The notes: generated by a model from the sequence alone, not told the origin. Shown: positions 1-11,757, numbered from the stretch's first letter. The stretch is 64,000 nucleotides of DNA from Treponema sp. (GCA_016293645.1 JAEDDW010000001.1:45812-109811), one strand, 5' to 3'. Numbers and translations: made by a program.

Positions 1-579
1 CACCCTTTCACAGTATTAGTTTCTCCATCATGGGGTGATGTGGGCATCCTAAAAAAATATGGAGAAAAACTTCTTGACCCTTTAAGCAGAACAGGATGGC
101 GTATCATCGTCCGCCCTCACCCACAGTCGAAGAAATCAGAACCAGAAATGCTTGAACGACTTGAAGAACGATATAAAGACAACAACAACATTATCTGGGA
201 TTACGAAAGACAGAACATTTTTTCACTTAAGAAAGCTGATATCATGATTTCGGATTTCTCCGGAATCATCTTCGACTATACGTTCCTTTGTGATAAGCCT
301 GTCATGTATGTTGCAGGAAACATGGATCTTCGTCCTTATGACGCATATGACCTTAACAAGAAACTCTGGCAATATGAAGTCCTTGAAAAATTTGGTACAG
401 AACTTAATGAAGACCAGTTTGAAAACATAAAGGAAGTGATCCAATCCATGTCAGACAGCAAAGAACTTGCAGAACAGCGCAGGATTGCAAAAGAAACCGC
501 TTGGATGCACCAGGGAAAAGCAGGTAAGAACATTGCAGATTATATGATTAAAACTATGGATGATAAAAGCCTGAATTAG
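1..579 (+). CDS. CDP-glycerol glycerophosphotransferase-like protein (C-terminal part)
   Basis: The reading frame is open from the first base, so the 5' end lies outside the window; the internal GTG at 40 is not taken as the start. The visible C-terminal part carries an RPHPQS segment followed about 50 residues later by ISDFSG and then FDY. This spacing is typical of the TagB/TagF family (Pfam Glyphos_transf), which moves glycerol phosphate from CDP-glycerol onto surface polymers. Spirochetes have no classical wall teichoic acid, so the acceptor is more likely a glycolipid or other surface glycan. It sits near a CMP-phosphonate locus, which raises the possibility of a related CMP-linked donor, but that is inference. 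The family call is good and the substrate is unknown. Confidence 0.8.
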   Translation, partial: HPFTVLVSPSWGDVGILKKYGEKLLDPLSRTGWRIIVRPHPQSKKSEPEMLERLEERYKDNNNIIWDYERQNIFSLKKADIMISDFSGIIFDYTFLCDKPVMYVAGNMDLRPYDAYDLNKKLWQYEVLEKFGTELNEDQFENIKEVIQSMSDSKELAEQRRIAKETAWMHQGKAGKNIADYMIKTMDDKSLN

Positions 580-602
580 AAATTAAGAAAACAACTTCCG
601 CA

Positions 603-650
603 AGAACCGTACAAAGCCTGCTTGGCTCGGTTCTCACGGGAGCTTTTTTA
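603..650 (+). terminator. Hairpin terminator after the glycerophosphotransferase-like gene
   Basis: Arms AGAACCG (603-609) and CGGTTCT (628-634) are perfect complements, with an inner AGCC/GGCT pairing. A run of six T follows at 644-649, about ten bases after the stem. It lies between two genes whose 3' ends face each other, where a terminator is expected. The gap between stem and T-run makes the call moderate. Confidence 0.5.
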
Positions 651-1515
651 TTATTTTACACTTTCGCTAAGCTGCTGATGAGCTTTAAGAAGTTCTGTTG
701 TCAAAGGCTGTGAAAAAACTCTGCTGTTTGTTGCCCTGTTTTCTTCTTCAACAGATTCTCCTTCATAAAGGACTACCGGATAATCCTTTATGATATCTTT
801 GCGGGAATTTTCAATGATGCATTTGGCAATTTCCATTGCCAGTGGGTTTGTCTTCTTACCCTTGTTGATTACAGCAACACTCTCTGTAAGTGCAAAGTTT
901 CCTTCAACAGGATCAACAAAATCTACAGGAAGACCTTTCTTCTTGTCGCGGACTGCCTGATGTCTGAGACCAAAACCTACCGCAACTTCTCCGCTACGGA
1001 TCTTCTTGATCGGACCTGAGCCACTGAGTTCAAGATGAGGACCTGCATTTTTATAGATATTCTTGAGGACTTCAGCTGTTCCGCCTTCATCATATTCGCT
1101 GATCAATGCCTGTACCATAAGCCATGCAGTTGTACTTCCCATAGGATCAACAACACTCACAAGTCCGTTGTATTCACTATTTCCGATATCCTTGATCGAA
1201 GCAGGAACAGAAAGACCGTTTTTTGAAATGAGATCAGAATTGTAGATTACAGCCCCCTGAAGAACTCATGGTAATGACATCAGCTTCAATGTCACTGCCC
1301 TCGGCAAAAAGTTTTCCTCCAAGCTCGCTTGTGCCGAATGACTGGAAAATATATTTTCCATCAAAACCATTGGTATCCAAAGCTTTCTTTACAGACACTA
1401 CTGCTTCATCATCAGCATTTGAATAAATAACAATCTGCTTTGCATCTGTTTTTTTTGAACAGCCTGTTGAAAAAATCAATGCAGATGTAATTGCAGCCAT
1501 AAAAATTTTCTTCAT
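651..1515 (-). pseudogene. Broken 2-aminoethylphosphonate ABC transporter substrate-binding protein (PhnS-like)
   Basis: The 5' part (1234-1515) encodes a lipoprotein signal ending STGC at Cys19, then KQIVIYSNADDE and GTSELGGKL, segments I recognise from the AEP-binding PhnS family. The frame then ends in a stop. The rest of the protein, including STTAWL, SGSGPIKK and FGLRHQAV, continues in another frame from about 1257 down to 651. The switch falls at a run of five C on the plus strand (1253-1257); removing one base rejoins the frames. Even rejoined, the middle appears to lack roughly 30 residues compared with family members as I remember them, so this is more than one sequencing error. Last gene of a decayed importer operon. 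Confidence 0.75.
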
Positions 1516-1518
1516 GGA

Positions 1519-2393
1519 TTAACTCCTCTTAAGTATTTTCATATTTATAATTCCCTTTACACCCTTCAAAACAAGGTTTGTCAGGAGAATATATATTGAA
1601 AGAATAAAAATTTCATTAAACTTAGCAAAATGCTGAAGTTCCTGAATCTTTGTTGTTATGACCATAGTCTTTGCGCCTGCGATGAAAACAATTGCACTGA
1701 CTGTAACCATGCCGTTGATAAAAAGATAGCAGAAAATTTCAAGCAGGGTTGGCAAGGCATTTGGTGCAATAATCCTTGTAACTGTCTTTATCCAGTTATC
1801 ACCAAGAACAGCAGCCGTGGTTTCCCAGCTTGAATTCATTTTCTCAAGAGCCCCTTTCATCATGAGAAATGGAGTCGCAAAAAAATGTATAAGATTACAG
1901 GCCACGATTATAATCAACGTGTTGTGTATCGGTGTCTTTCTGAATGTAAGTAGGAATGCAATACCAAGAATCATACCCGGAATTGTATTTGTAATCTGTG
2001 CTATGGCAAGAAGTGTTTTTGTTCCGTGAAGTTTTTCCTTGCTTCGTTCACAGCATAAGGCAGCAGCATTGGAAAAACGGCAAGAGTCCTTAAAGTTTTT
2101 TTTAGCCAGGCCGGAATATTGGTAAAGCAGACAGTGTATGCAACAGCAAAAGCAAGAACTGTAGTTATAAGGGAACTGATGAAACTTACCCTGAAGCTGT
2201 TTGCAAAAGCAGTCCCAAGTTTTCCGCCAGTTAAAACAGCACTGAAATTCTGAAATGAGAAAACATGCCTATATTCAAAAGCATTTCTGAAAAGAGTAAA
2301 AGCAGGCCATGCGATAAACAATGCAAAGAAAATCAACACTGAGTAAAAAACAGTTCTGACCTGTTTATTCTGAATTCTTGAAATCATCTGCAC
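1519..2393 (-). pseudogene. Broken AEP-type ABC transporter permease
   Basis: Two hydrophobic pieces lie in different frames. The first (2001-2393) has a membrane segment near its start and ends shortly after PMLLP. The second (1519-1974, readable upstream to about 2040) carries an EAA-type loop (WETTAAVLGDNW) that contacts the ATPase, plus further membrane segments. The frames rejoin if one base is restored near 2036-2042. The fused AEP permease family is about twice this long, and the joint looks like the start of the first half placed directly on the second half. That suggests a large internal deletion plus a frameshift. It lies between the broken substrate-binding and ATPase genes. Confidence 0.65.
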
Positions 2394-2399
2394 CTCACT

Positions 2400-2797
2400 C
2401 TACTGCTTCTCAAAAAGTTTGTAGATATTGTTCTTCTTTATGGTAAGTTGTTTCAAGATAAAATCACTTACAAAATCACTTGCAGGCGCTTTGATGATTT
2501 CTTCAGGGCTTGCAAACTGCTCAATATGTCCCTTATTGATGATAAGCACTTTGTCGCTTATCGTAAGGGCCTCTTCAGGATCATGTGTAACGATGATAGT
2601 AGTCAACTTGAAATCCTGGGCAATCTTAACGATTTTTTCTTTTATGGATTCCTTGATTACTCCGTCTAAAGCAGAAAGAGGTTCATCAAGAAGAAGGATT
2701 TTAGGTTTCATCACAAGAGTTCTTGCGAGGGCTACGCGCTGTTTCTGACCGCCGGAAAGCATGTCGATTTTTTTATTCAGATGTTCACGGAAAGCAT
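2400..2797 (-). pseudogene. Broken AEP-type ABC transporter ATPase without Walker A
   Basis: The readable C-terminal half has the ABC signature LSGGQKQRV, Walker B ILLLDEP, a D-loop and the switch histidine in IIVTHD, so it is a clear ABC ATPase. Walker A and the whole first half are absent. A good ribosome site (GGAGGG) still precedes an ATG at 2795-2797, but that frame stops after six codons, while the ATPase frame is open upstream only to the stop of the neighbouring gene at 2814. This fits retention of the original start followed by an internal deletion that changed frame. The product could not bind ATP normally. Confidence 0.75.
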
Positions 2798-2813
2798 TTT
2801 GCCCTCCATTTAT

Positions 2814-3701
2814 TTAAGAATCATATGTGGAATCAACAGCCTTCAGTTCATTGAAGGTATCGATTTCAATGTAGTCTTCAAAACTGCACTTGCGAACAAC
2901 AAGATCAAAATCATTCTTGCAATAATTCAGCGGAACAGTATCCCAATATCGTTCTTTTCCACCAGGCGCTTCATAGACCTTCTTGAGACATTCAGAGAGT
3001 TTTTTTCCATCATTTTTTGTCCAATAGGAAATACCAACCATCTGATATGTATTCAATCCTCCTACCTGGACTCCAGTAATTCTGTCCTTATCTACAGTAA
3101 AACACCAGTCATCAGTTCTATCACAAGGAACACCGCAGTAATTTGACTGATACTGATATTTTGTAATTAGGTTTGGATTCTTAAGAATGATATCTGATTC
3201 AAGAATATAGGAATTCTCAAGAAAATATCTTGCACATATCAGGGATGCAATATTGTTGCCTTCATTATAGGCAGGGTTTTCAAGAAACTTGATGCCTGGA
3301 TATTTATAAAGAAGCTGGTCAAACTGTTCGCTTAAATAACCACGGACAATGATGATTTCTTCAATTCCGGCTTTGACAACAGCATCAAGGAGAGTATCGA
3401 TGATCCGTTCCCCCTGCACTCGAATCAAAGGTTTTGGAGTATTCAATGTAATTGGAACAAGACGACTTCCAAAACCAGCTGCGACAAAAACTGCACGCTG
3501 AACCCTGTAAGGTTCAAGAGCTTCGATTCCTTTTAGAGTAATCATTTTGTCATGCACATAACCGTTTTCCGAAAGGTCTGCCATGATGGAATTGACAGTT
3601 CCAACGGAATAACCGGTGCGCTTTGAAAGTTCCCTCTGAGAAAGATTAGTTTTTTCCGCTTCCAGAATTGAAAGCACATCAAATTCCTTTTTACTAAGCA
3701 T
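2814..3701 (-). CDS. Winged-helix / LicC-like nucleotidyltransferase fusion protein
   Basis: Residues 1-65 form a MarR-like winged helix (LSQRELSKRTGYSVGTVN as recognition helix region). Residues from about 67 form a sugar-phosphate/phosphocholine nucleotidyltransferase fold, with AAGFGSRL near its start, TPKPL as the substrate-activating Lys segment, ESDIIL as metal-binding Asp and EIDT near the end. LicC enzymes make CDP-choline; related enzymes activate phosphonates. The fusion suggests an enzyme that also reads DNA, perhaps sensing a CMP-activated head group. It is divergent from pepM across 137 bp containing repeated TGTTCAA motifs, and it heads the decayed importer operon. No clear ribosome site precedes the ATG. 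Domain calls are solid; the regulatory role is inferred. Confidence 0.85.
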   Translation of the reverse strand: MLSKKEFDVLSILEAEKTNLSQRELSKRTGYSVGTVNSIMADLSENGYVHDKMITLKGIEALEPYRVQRAVFVAAGFGSRLVPITLNTPKPLIRVQGERIIDTLLDAVVKAGIEEIIIVRGYLSEQFDQLLYKYPGIKFLENPAYNEGNNIASLICARYFLENSYILESDIILKNPNLITKYQYQSNYCGVPCDRTDDWCFTVDKDRITGVQVGGLNTYQMVGISYWTKNDGKKLSECLKKVYEAPGGKERYWDTVPLNYCKNDFDLVVRKCSFEDYIEIDTFNELKAVDSTYDS

Positions 3702-3838
3702 ACCAATCCAAAATGTTCAAAATAACAAAAAATGAATGAAATTTTGAAAATTTCAAAACATTTTGTAACTAAAAACTTGATTATTTTGTTCAATAAGTAT
3801 ACATTTTTAACATCTTTTGAACAAGGGGATTTTATTCA
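3702..3838. promoter_or_regulatory. Divergent control region with repeated TGTTCAA motifs
   Basis: This AT-rich spacer separates the winged-helix gene from pepM. TGTTCAA occurs at 3714-3720, TTGTTCAA at 3786-3793 and its exact reverse complement TTGAACAA at 3817-3824. A perfect 17-bp palindrome GAAATTTTGAAAATTTC lies at 3738-3754. A possible -10 (TATACA, 3799-3804) follows the second motif, and AAGGGG at 3823-3828 is the ribosome site for pepM. The third motif lies next to the ribosome site. The arrangement fits an operator array for a local regulator, most simply the winged-helix fusion protein. Confidence 0.5.
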
Positions 3839-5140
3839 ATGGCAAAATCAGTTTATCTTGGACTTACAGGAGACATCATTCACCCTGGAATCATCAACAT
3901 CATCAATGAAGGCGCAAAACTTGGCGAACTCACAGTCGGTCTTTTAACAGACAGTGCCATCGTAAGCCACAAAAGACTTCCATATCTTACTTATGAACAG
4001 CGCAAAAACGTTGTAGAAAATATCAAGGGAGTTGCTAAAGTAGTTCCACAGGAAGATTGGAGTTATGTTCCAAACCTTAGGAAAATAAAGCCGGACTACA
4101 TCATTCACGGTGATGACTGGAAGACAAACTACCTGAACCACATACGCGATGAAGTTTTTGAAGCAATGAAGGAATGGGGAGGTCAGGTTGTTGAAATTCC
4201 TTACACACAGGGAATCAATTCAACTGCCCTTGCTGACAATGCAAGATCAATCGGAACAACACCGGACATCCGCCGTGCCACACTACGCCGCCTTATTGCA
4301 GCAAAACCCATCGTTCGCATTATGGAAGCACATTCAGGTCTCTCAGGTCTCATCGTTGAAAACACAGAAGTAATGAAAGAAGATGGTCTCCATACATTTG
4401 ATGGAATGTGGTCATCTTCTTTGACAGATTCAACTTCAAAAGGAAAACCGGACATTGAAGCAGTTGACCTTACTACCCGACTCCAGTCTTTGACAGACAT
4501 CCTTGAATGTACAACAAAGCCTATCATCTATGACGGTGACACAGGCGGAATCCCGGAACACTTTGTATTTACAGTCCGTACACTTGAACGCAACGGTGTT
4601 TCTGCGGTTATCGTTGAAGACAAGAAAGGACTCAAAAAGAATTCACTTTTCGGAACAGAAGCAAAACAGGTTCTTGCTACAGAAGAAGAATTCTGTGAAA
4701 AGATTTCAGCCGGAAAAAAAGCACAGGTAACAAAGGACTTCATGATCATTGCCCGCATTGAAGAAATCATTGCAGGCTACAGTGTTGATGAGGCAATCAC
4801 AAAAGCATTTGCTGCAGTCCGTGCTGGTGCCGACGGTGTAATGATCCATTCAAAAGATAAGAGCGGAGAGGACATCAAGGAATTCTGCCAGAAGTTCCGT
4901 GCAGAATACAAGAACATCCCAATCGTACTTGTTCCAACAACATACAACCAGTTTACGGAAAATGAACTTGCTTCATGGGGTGCAAACGTAATCATCTACG
5001 CAAACCACATGCTCCGTGCAAGCTACCCTGCAATGCAGAAGTGTGCAGAAGAAATTCTCAAGGCAGAACGTTCCCTTGAAGTAAACGATATCTGTATGCC
5101 GATCAAGCAGATCCTCGAACTTATACCGGGAACTAAATGA
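3839..5140 (+). CDS. pepM: Phosphoenolpyruvate mutase with N-terminal cytidylyltransferase-like domain
   Basis: PEP mutase rearranges phosphoenolpyruvate to phosphonopyruvate, forming the C-P bond that starts nearly all phosphonate pathways. The mutase domain occupies about residues 145-433, with GDTGG and the signature EDKKGLKKNS; this separates mutase from isocitrate-lyase relatives. Residues 1-135 are a cytidylyltransferase-like Rossmann fold with HGDDWK and a GINSTAL segment resembling the family's ISSTxL motif. Its catalytic HxGH motif reads HPGI, so the second His is lost and the domain may not be catalytic. AAGGGG sits 10 nt before the ATG. It is the first gene of the AEP operon. Confidence 0.95.
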   Translation: MAKSVYLGLTGDIIHPGIINIINEGAKLGELTVGLLTDSAIVSHKRLPYLTYEQRKNVVENIKGVAKVVPQEDWSYVPNLRKIKPDYIIHGDDWKTNYLNHIRDEVFEAMKEWGGQVVEIPYTQGINSTALADNARSIGTTPDIRRATLRRLIAAKPIVRIMEAHSGLSGLIVENTEVMKEDGLHTFDGMWSSSLTDSTSKGKPDIEAVDLTTRLQSLTDILECTTKPIIYDGDTGGIPEHFVFTVRTLERNGVSAVIVEDKKGLKKNSLFGTEAKQVLATEEEFCEKISAGKKAQVTKDFMIIARIEEIIAGYSVDEAITKAFAAVRAGADGVMIHSKDKSGEDIKEFCQKFRAEYKNIPIVLVPTTYNQFTENELASWGANVIIYANHMLRASYPAMQKCAEEILKAERSLEVNDICMPIKQILELIPGTK

Positions 5141-5238
5141 CACTGAAATTACATCCTGTAATTTCAGTGTCGCGAGTTTTACAATTGTAAAACTCGCAGT
5201 CTTTTATCGCTTTTCAAATGTCGCGCCCTCCATGGCGC
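5139..5238 (+). promoter_or_regulatory. Three tandem hairpins between pepM and ppd
   Basis: Hairpin 1 (5139-5171) has a perfect 14-bp stem beginning inside the pepM stop codon, with loop ATCCT. Hairpin 2 (5172-5197) is a perfect 26-bp palindrome with arms GCGAGTTTTACAA and TTGTAAAACTCGC. Hairpin 3 (5223-5238) has GCGCC/GGCGC arms and a 6-nt loop. None is followed by a strong T-run, so they are not ordinary terminators. They could protect the pepM mRNA 3' end, set the pepM:ppd ratio, or be a palindromic extragenic repeat. The ppd ribosome site begins 5 nt after the third hairpin. Confidence 0.6.
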
Positions 5239-5254
5239 ATATAGGAGATACAAT

Positions 5255-8217
<2,963 letters not shown>

Positions 8218-8222
8218 AGGAT

Positions 8223-9284
8223 ATGAACAGAATACTTATCAACGGAAATTTTCTTTGCAGAAACCTTACGGGAATTGAACGCTTTGCTTTTGAAATCTGC
8301 AGGCAGCTTGACGCTTTATTGGATTCGAAAGCAGACGTTTCAATTCTAGTTCCCAAAAATGCAAGAACAGTTCCAGAATATAAGAACATAAAGCTCATCC
8401 ATTCCCCTAAGGAAATCCACGGGTTTCCTTTCTGGGATATGGGAACTTTTGCAAAGGCCTGCAGAAAAACAAAATCCACAGGTCTGAATTTTTCCAACAC
8501 TGCCCCGTTTGGAAAGCTTTGCGGTCTTTCCTTCATTCATGATGTCTATGCAAAAGATCATCCAAAGGACTTTACTACTTTCAAAGACAAACTTGTAAAA
8601 CTTTACTGCAGATTTTCCTACTGGAACATTGCACATAACGCAAAAAAAGTTCTTACAGTCTCTGAATTCAGCAAGGAAAGAATCAGACACTGGTACAGGG
8701 TTCCTGAAAACAAAATCGTCGTCATACCCAACGGATGGGATCATTTTTCAAACGTAGATCCGGATGAAAACATTTTTGAAAAATTTCCTATTCTAAAAGA
8801 AAAGGATTTTTTCTTCACTCTGGGCTCACTTCAGAAAAGGAAAAACCTTAAATGGATACTTGAATATGCAAAAGCAAATCCAGACGACTTGTTTGCAGTT
8901 TCAGGGAAAACCATTTCAGGAATGCACAGCGAAGAAATCGGAGACCTGTCACAACTTAGAAATGTTATTCTTTTAGGATATGTTTCAGATGAAGAAGTAA
9001 AGGCCCTCATGCAGAAATGTAAAGCCTTTGTCTTTCCTTCTTATTATGAAGGATTCGGTATTCCACCTCTGGAAGCACTGTCAGCAGGAGCCAGAATTAT
9101 AATAGCCCGTTCAGCATCCCTTCCTGAGATTTATGGTAATGCAGCTTTATATATTGATGCATATAATACTGAATGTAATATTGAAGAACTTTTGCAACAG
9201 AATGTTGAAACAGCGGAAAATGTCCTTCAAACTTTTACTTATAGAAATTCCGCAAAAAAACTTTACCGGCTGATAGAAGAATGA
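8223..9284 (+). CDS. Glycosyltransferase, GT4 family
   Basis: A GT-B fold transferase using a nucleotide-sugar donor. The N-terminus reads NGNFLCRNLTGIERFA, the usual acceptor-domain start of this family. The donor domain has TLGSLQKRKN and then PSYYEGFGIPPLEAL, with the E(x7)E pair that binds the sugar nucleotide. The start at 8223 matches family starts; an alternative ATG at 8211 overlaps the previous gene by seven bases and adds four residues, and the short AAAGGA spacing does not settle it. It is inserted between CMP-AEP synthesis and two CotH proteins and overlaps the next gene by four bases. The sugar and acceptor are unknown. Confidence 0.88.
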   Translation: MNRILINGNFLCRNLTGIERFAFEICRQLDALLDSKADVSILVPKNARTVPEYKNIKLIHSPKEIHGFPFWDMGTFAKACRKTKSTGLNFSNTAPFGKLCGLSFIHDVYAKDHPKDFTTFKDKLVKLYCRFSYWNIAHNAKKVLTVSEFSKERIRHWYRVPENKIVVIPNGWDHFSNVDPDENIFEKFPILKEKDFFFTLGSLQKRKNLKWILEYAKANPDDLFAVSGKTISGMHSEEIGDLSQLRNVILLGYVSDEEVKALMQKCKAFVFPSYYEGFGIPPLEALSAGARIIIARSASLPEIYGNAALYIDAYNTECNIEELLQQNVETAENVLQTFTYRNSAKKLYRLIEE

Positions 9285-10531
9285 TAAAAAAAATTTACCG
9301 TCATAGTATAAAATTTACGGCATTGATTGTAGTTTTCTCTTTTATTGCTTTAGCAGCAGGGATTATTTCAATTAAGCAAAACATAACCTTACAAAAAAGT
9401 GAAAACACCGGTATTCCTTCCTTATCAATCAATACGGAATCCAACAGAAGAATCAGGTCAAAGAAAAAATATATTAAAGCCAGTTTTTATGACGGAAACT
9501 TCAGCGGTGGATGCAAAATAAGAGGACACGGGAATTCAACATGGAGACTTCCCAAAGCCAAAAAACCATATCTTTTAAAACTCAATAAAAAACATGGCCT
9601 TTTAGGAATGGCTCCTGCAGAAAAATGGATTCTTTTTGCAAATCTCAGTGATGCAACCTCTTTAAGAAATTCATATGCTACATATCTTGCAAGAAATGTT
9701 TTTACAAACCAGCGCTATATACCAGACTACAGGTTTGCAAACATTTTCATTAACGGAAGATACGAAGGACTTTACTGTATTTTTGAAAAAGTTGAAGAAG
9801 AACAGATGTCATTTAATTCTCCGGAAAGTTTTATTTTTGAAGTAAATCACCAGAACAGTAGGACATGGACTTTCAACTCAAAACAGGGAATTTCATTCTG
9901 CATCCATAATAATGATATTCCGGAAGAACAATATCTGGTTGAAAAAAATATCATTCAGGATTTTGAAGATATACTTTATAGCCCTGATTTTAAGGATGAC
10001 TATAAAGGTTATAAAAACAGGATGGATATGGATTCGTTTGTGGACTGGTATCTTATAAATGAATTCACAAAAAACAAGGATGCTGATTTTGAATTTTCAT
10101 GTTATCTTTATTTCGATGCAGCGACTAAAAAAATTGGCATGGGACCAATCTGGGATTTTGATTTAAGTTGTGGCGGGAATTTCGAACAGAATTTTTCCTA
10201 CGAAAAAATGTGGGTAAATCAGAAAGGATGGTTCAAACGATTGTTTGAAGATGAAAATTTTCAAAAAGCTGTTAAAGACAGATGGAATGAAAGAAAACAC
10301 CTTCTGCAAGAATCCTTTGAATGGATAGATCAGAACGGAAAAATAATTTCCGATGCTGCAGAACTTAATGACTCAGTCTGGAAAACCTTTGGACACAAGC
10401 AATGGCCTCACATTCCTGGCTGGAGAAAAAGAAAAACCCACAAAGCTCATGTGGACTACATGAAAACTTGGCTTTCATCCCGTTATAAATGGCTTGATAA
10501 GGAAATCAACCGCATTGAGGAAGATAAATGA
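9281..10531 (+). CDS. CotH-type kinase-like membrane protein 1
   Basis: An N-terminal membrane anchor (about residues 10-32) is followed by a CotH domain facing outward. Hallmarks are KIRGHGNSTW, a lysine-rich KKPYLLKL strand, NSYATYLA and, in the C-terminal half, NEFTKNKDADF followed by GPIWDFD. The N/D and WDFD residues correspond to the catalytic and metal-binding positions of CotH, an atypical Fam20-like protein kinase that phosphorylates spore-coat proteins in Bacillus. This organism shows no sign of sporulation, so the target is more likely a surface protein or glycan. ATGA overlaps link it to the glycosyltransferase upstream and to the second CotH gene downstream. Confidence 0.85.
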   Translation: MIKKIYRHSIKFTALIVVFSFIALAAGIISIKQNITLQKSENTGIPSLSINTESNRRIRSKKKYIKASFYDGNFSGGCKIRGHGNSTWRLPKAKKPYLLKLNKKHGLLGMAPAEKWILFANLSDATSLRNSYATYLARNVFTNQRYIPDYRFANIFINGRYEGLYCIFEKVEEEQMSFNSPESFIFEVNHQNSRTWTFNSKQGISFCIHNNDIPEEQYLVEKNIIQDFEDILYSPDFKDDYKGYKNRMDMDSFVDWYLINEFTKNKDADFEFSCYLYFDAATKKIGMGPIWDFDLSCGGNFEQNFSYEKMWVNQKGWFKRLFEDENFQKAVKDRWNERKHLLQESFEWIDQNGKIISDAAELNDSVWKTFGHKQWPHIPGWRKRKTHKAHVDYMKTWLSSRYKWLDKEINRIEEDK

Positions 10532-11757
10532 AAATCAAAAGATATTCTCTAGGTCTAATAATACTTTTCTCGCTTATAATTTTTCTAACTGTTTTCACCT
10601 TTTTGATGGTCAATAAAAGCCAGGTGACAACTACAAAAGCAGAAAAAATCGGTTTTCCTATAATAGAAATCGTAACAGATGACAATTCCCCTATAACATC
10701 AAAAGACAAATACAAATCAGGAAAACTTTCCTTTGAAAATTATTCTGTAAATTGTAAGATTCGAGGCCGTGGTAATTCATCTTGGGTTTTTCCTAAAAAA
10801 CCTTATATTGTAAAATTCAATCACGAAATAAGTTTTCTTGGAATGCCAGAGGATGATAAGTGGGTATTTTTAGCTAATGCTACCGACAATACAGCATTAA
10901 GAAATGCCTATGCTACATATCTTGCAAAAAACGTATTTGACAGACAATCCTGGGTACCAGACTATAGATTTATTTCACTGTACATAAACGGCAAATATGA
11001 AGGCCTGTATCAGGTTTATGAAAAAATTTCCATGAAAAAATCAAAGATGAACCTTCCCAAAGGTAGCTATATAGTTGTTTCTAATACACGAGAATCAAAA
11101 ACCTGGAATTTCAGAACAAAAATCTGCAATAACGGCTTCAGTATTTATGATCCTCAGAATGAATCTGAAAGAAATGCACTCCAAATTCAAGAAGCCATCA
11201 ACAATCTTGAAAAAGCAATTTATTCAGAATCCAAGGAATGGAAAAATATGATAGATATGGATTCCTGGATTGACTGGTACTGGATAAATGAATTTACAAC
11301 AAACAGGGATGCAAGACTAAAAGATTCATGCTACTTCTACTTTGATTCTTCTGACAATAAAATACACATGGGTCCTAGCTGGGATTTTGATATTTCATGT
11401 GGCAACAACAGCTATGACGGATGCTCTACACCAGACACATTCTGGGTAAAGACCAAAGGTAACTGGTTTTCAAAACTTTTTGAAGATCAGGAATTCGCAG
11501 AGAAAGTAGAGCAACGGTATCATGAAGTTCATGATAATCTTCAGACATCCCTTATCTGGTTAAAAGCTCAGACTGAATCAAATGAAATGAACCGTTCAAA
11601 AAGATACGATGACAGGGTCTGGCGTACAATAGGACATTATCAATGGCCACATGCAACCGGCTGGCAGTACAGAAAGACATACCAGCAGGAATGTGAATAT
11701 CTTATTAATTGGGTCAATATACGGCTTAAATGGATTGACAGCCAGTTTAATAAGTAA
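10528..11757 (+). CDS. CotH-type kinase-like membrane protein 2
   Basis: A paralogue of the preceding protein. It has a single N-terminal membrane segment (about residues 7-27), KIRGRGNSSW, KKPYIVKF, ALRNAYATYLA, NEFTTNRDARL and GPSWDFD, so all motifs seen in the first copy are kept. The two copies differ widely outside these motifs, so this is an old duplication. GAGGAAGA upstream of the ATG is a good ribosome site within the end of the previous gene. Its 3' end overlaps the convergent DUF4956 gene by 11 bp. CotH, DUF4956 and VTC-domain genes are often neighbours in bacteria, which supports a shared task. Confidence 0.85.
   Translation: MKIKRYSLGLIILFSLIIFLTVFTFLMVNKSQVTTTKAEKIGFPIIEIVTDDNSPITSKDKYKSGKLSFENYSVNCKIRGRGNSSWVFPKKPYIVKFNHEISFLGMPEDDKWVFLANATDNTALRNAYATYLAKNVFDRQSWVPDYRFISLYINGKYEGLYQVYEKISMKKSKMNLPKGSYIVVSNTRESKTWNFRTKICNNGFSIYDPQNESERNALQIQEAINNLEKAIYSESKEWKNMIDMDSWIDWYWINEFTTNRDARLKDSCYFYFDSSDNKIHMGPSWDFDISCGNNSYDGCSTPDTFWVKTKGNWFSKLFEDQEFAEKVEQRYHEVHDNLQTSLIWLKAQTESNEMNRSKRYDDRVWRTIGHYQWPHATGWQYRKTYQQECEYLINWVNIRLKWIDSQFNK

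Noticed and set aside
5139..5238. Hairpins after pepM as a Rho-independent terminator
   Set aside because: No run of T follows any of the three stems, and ppd and pntC must be expressed with pepM for the pathway to work.
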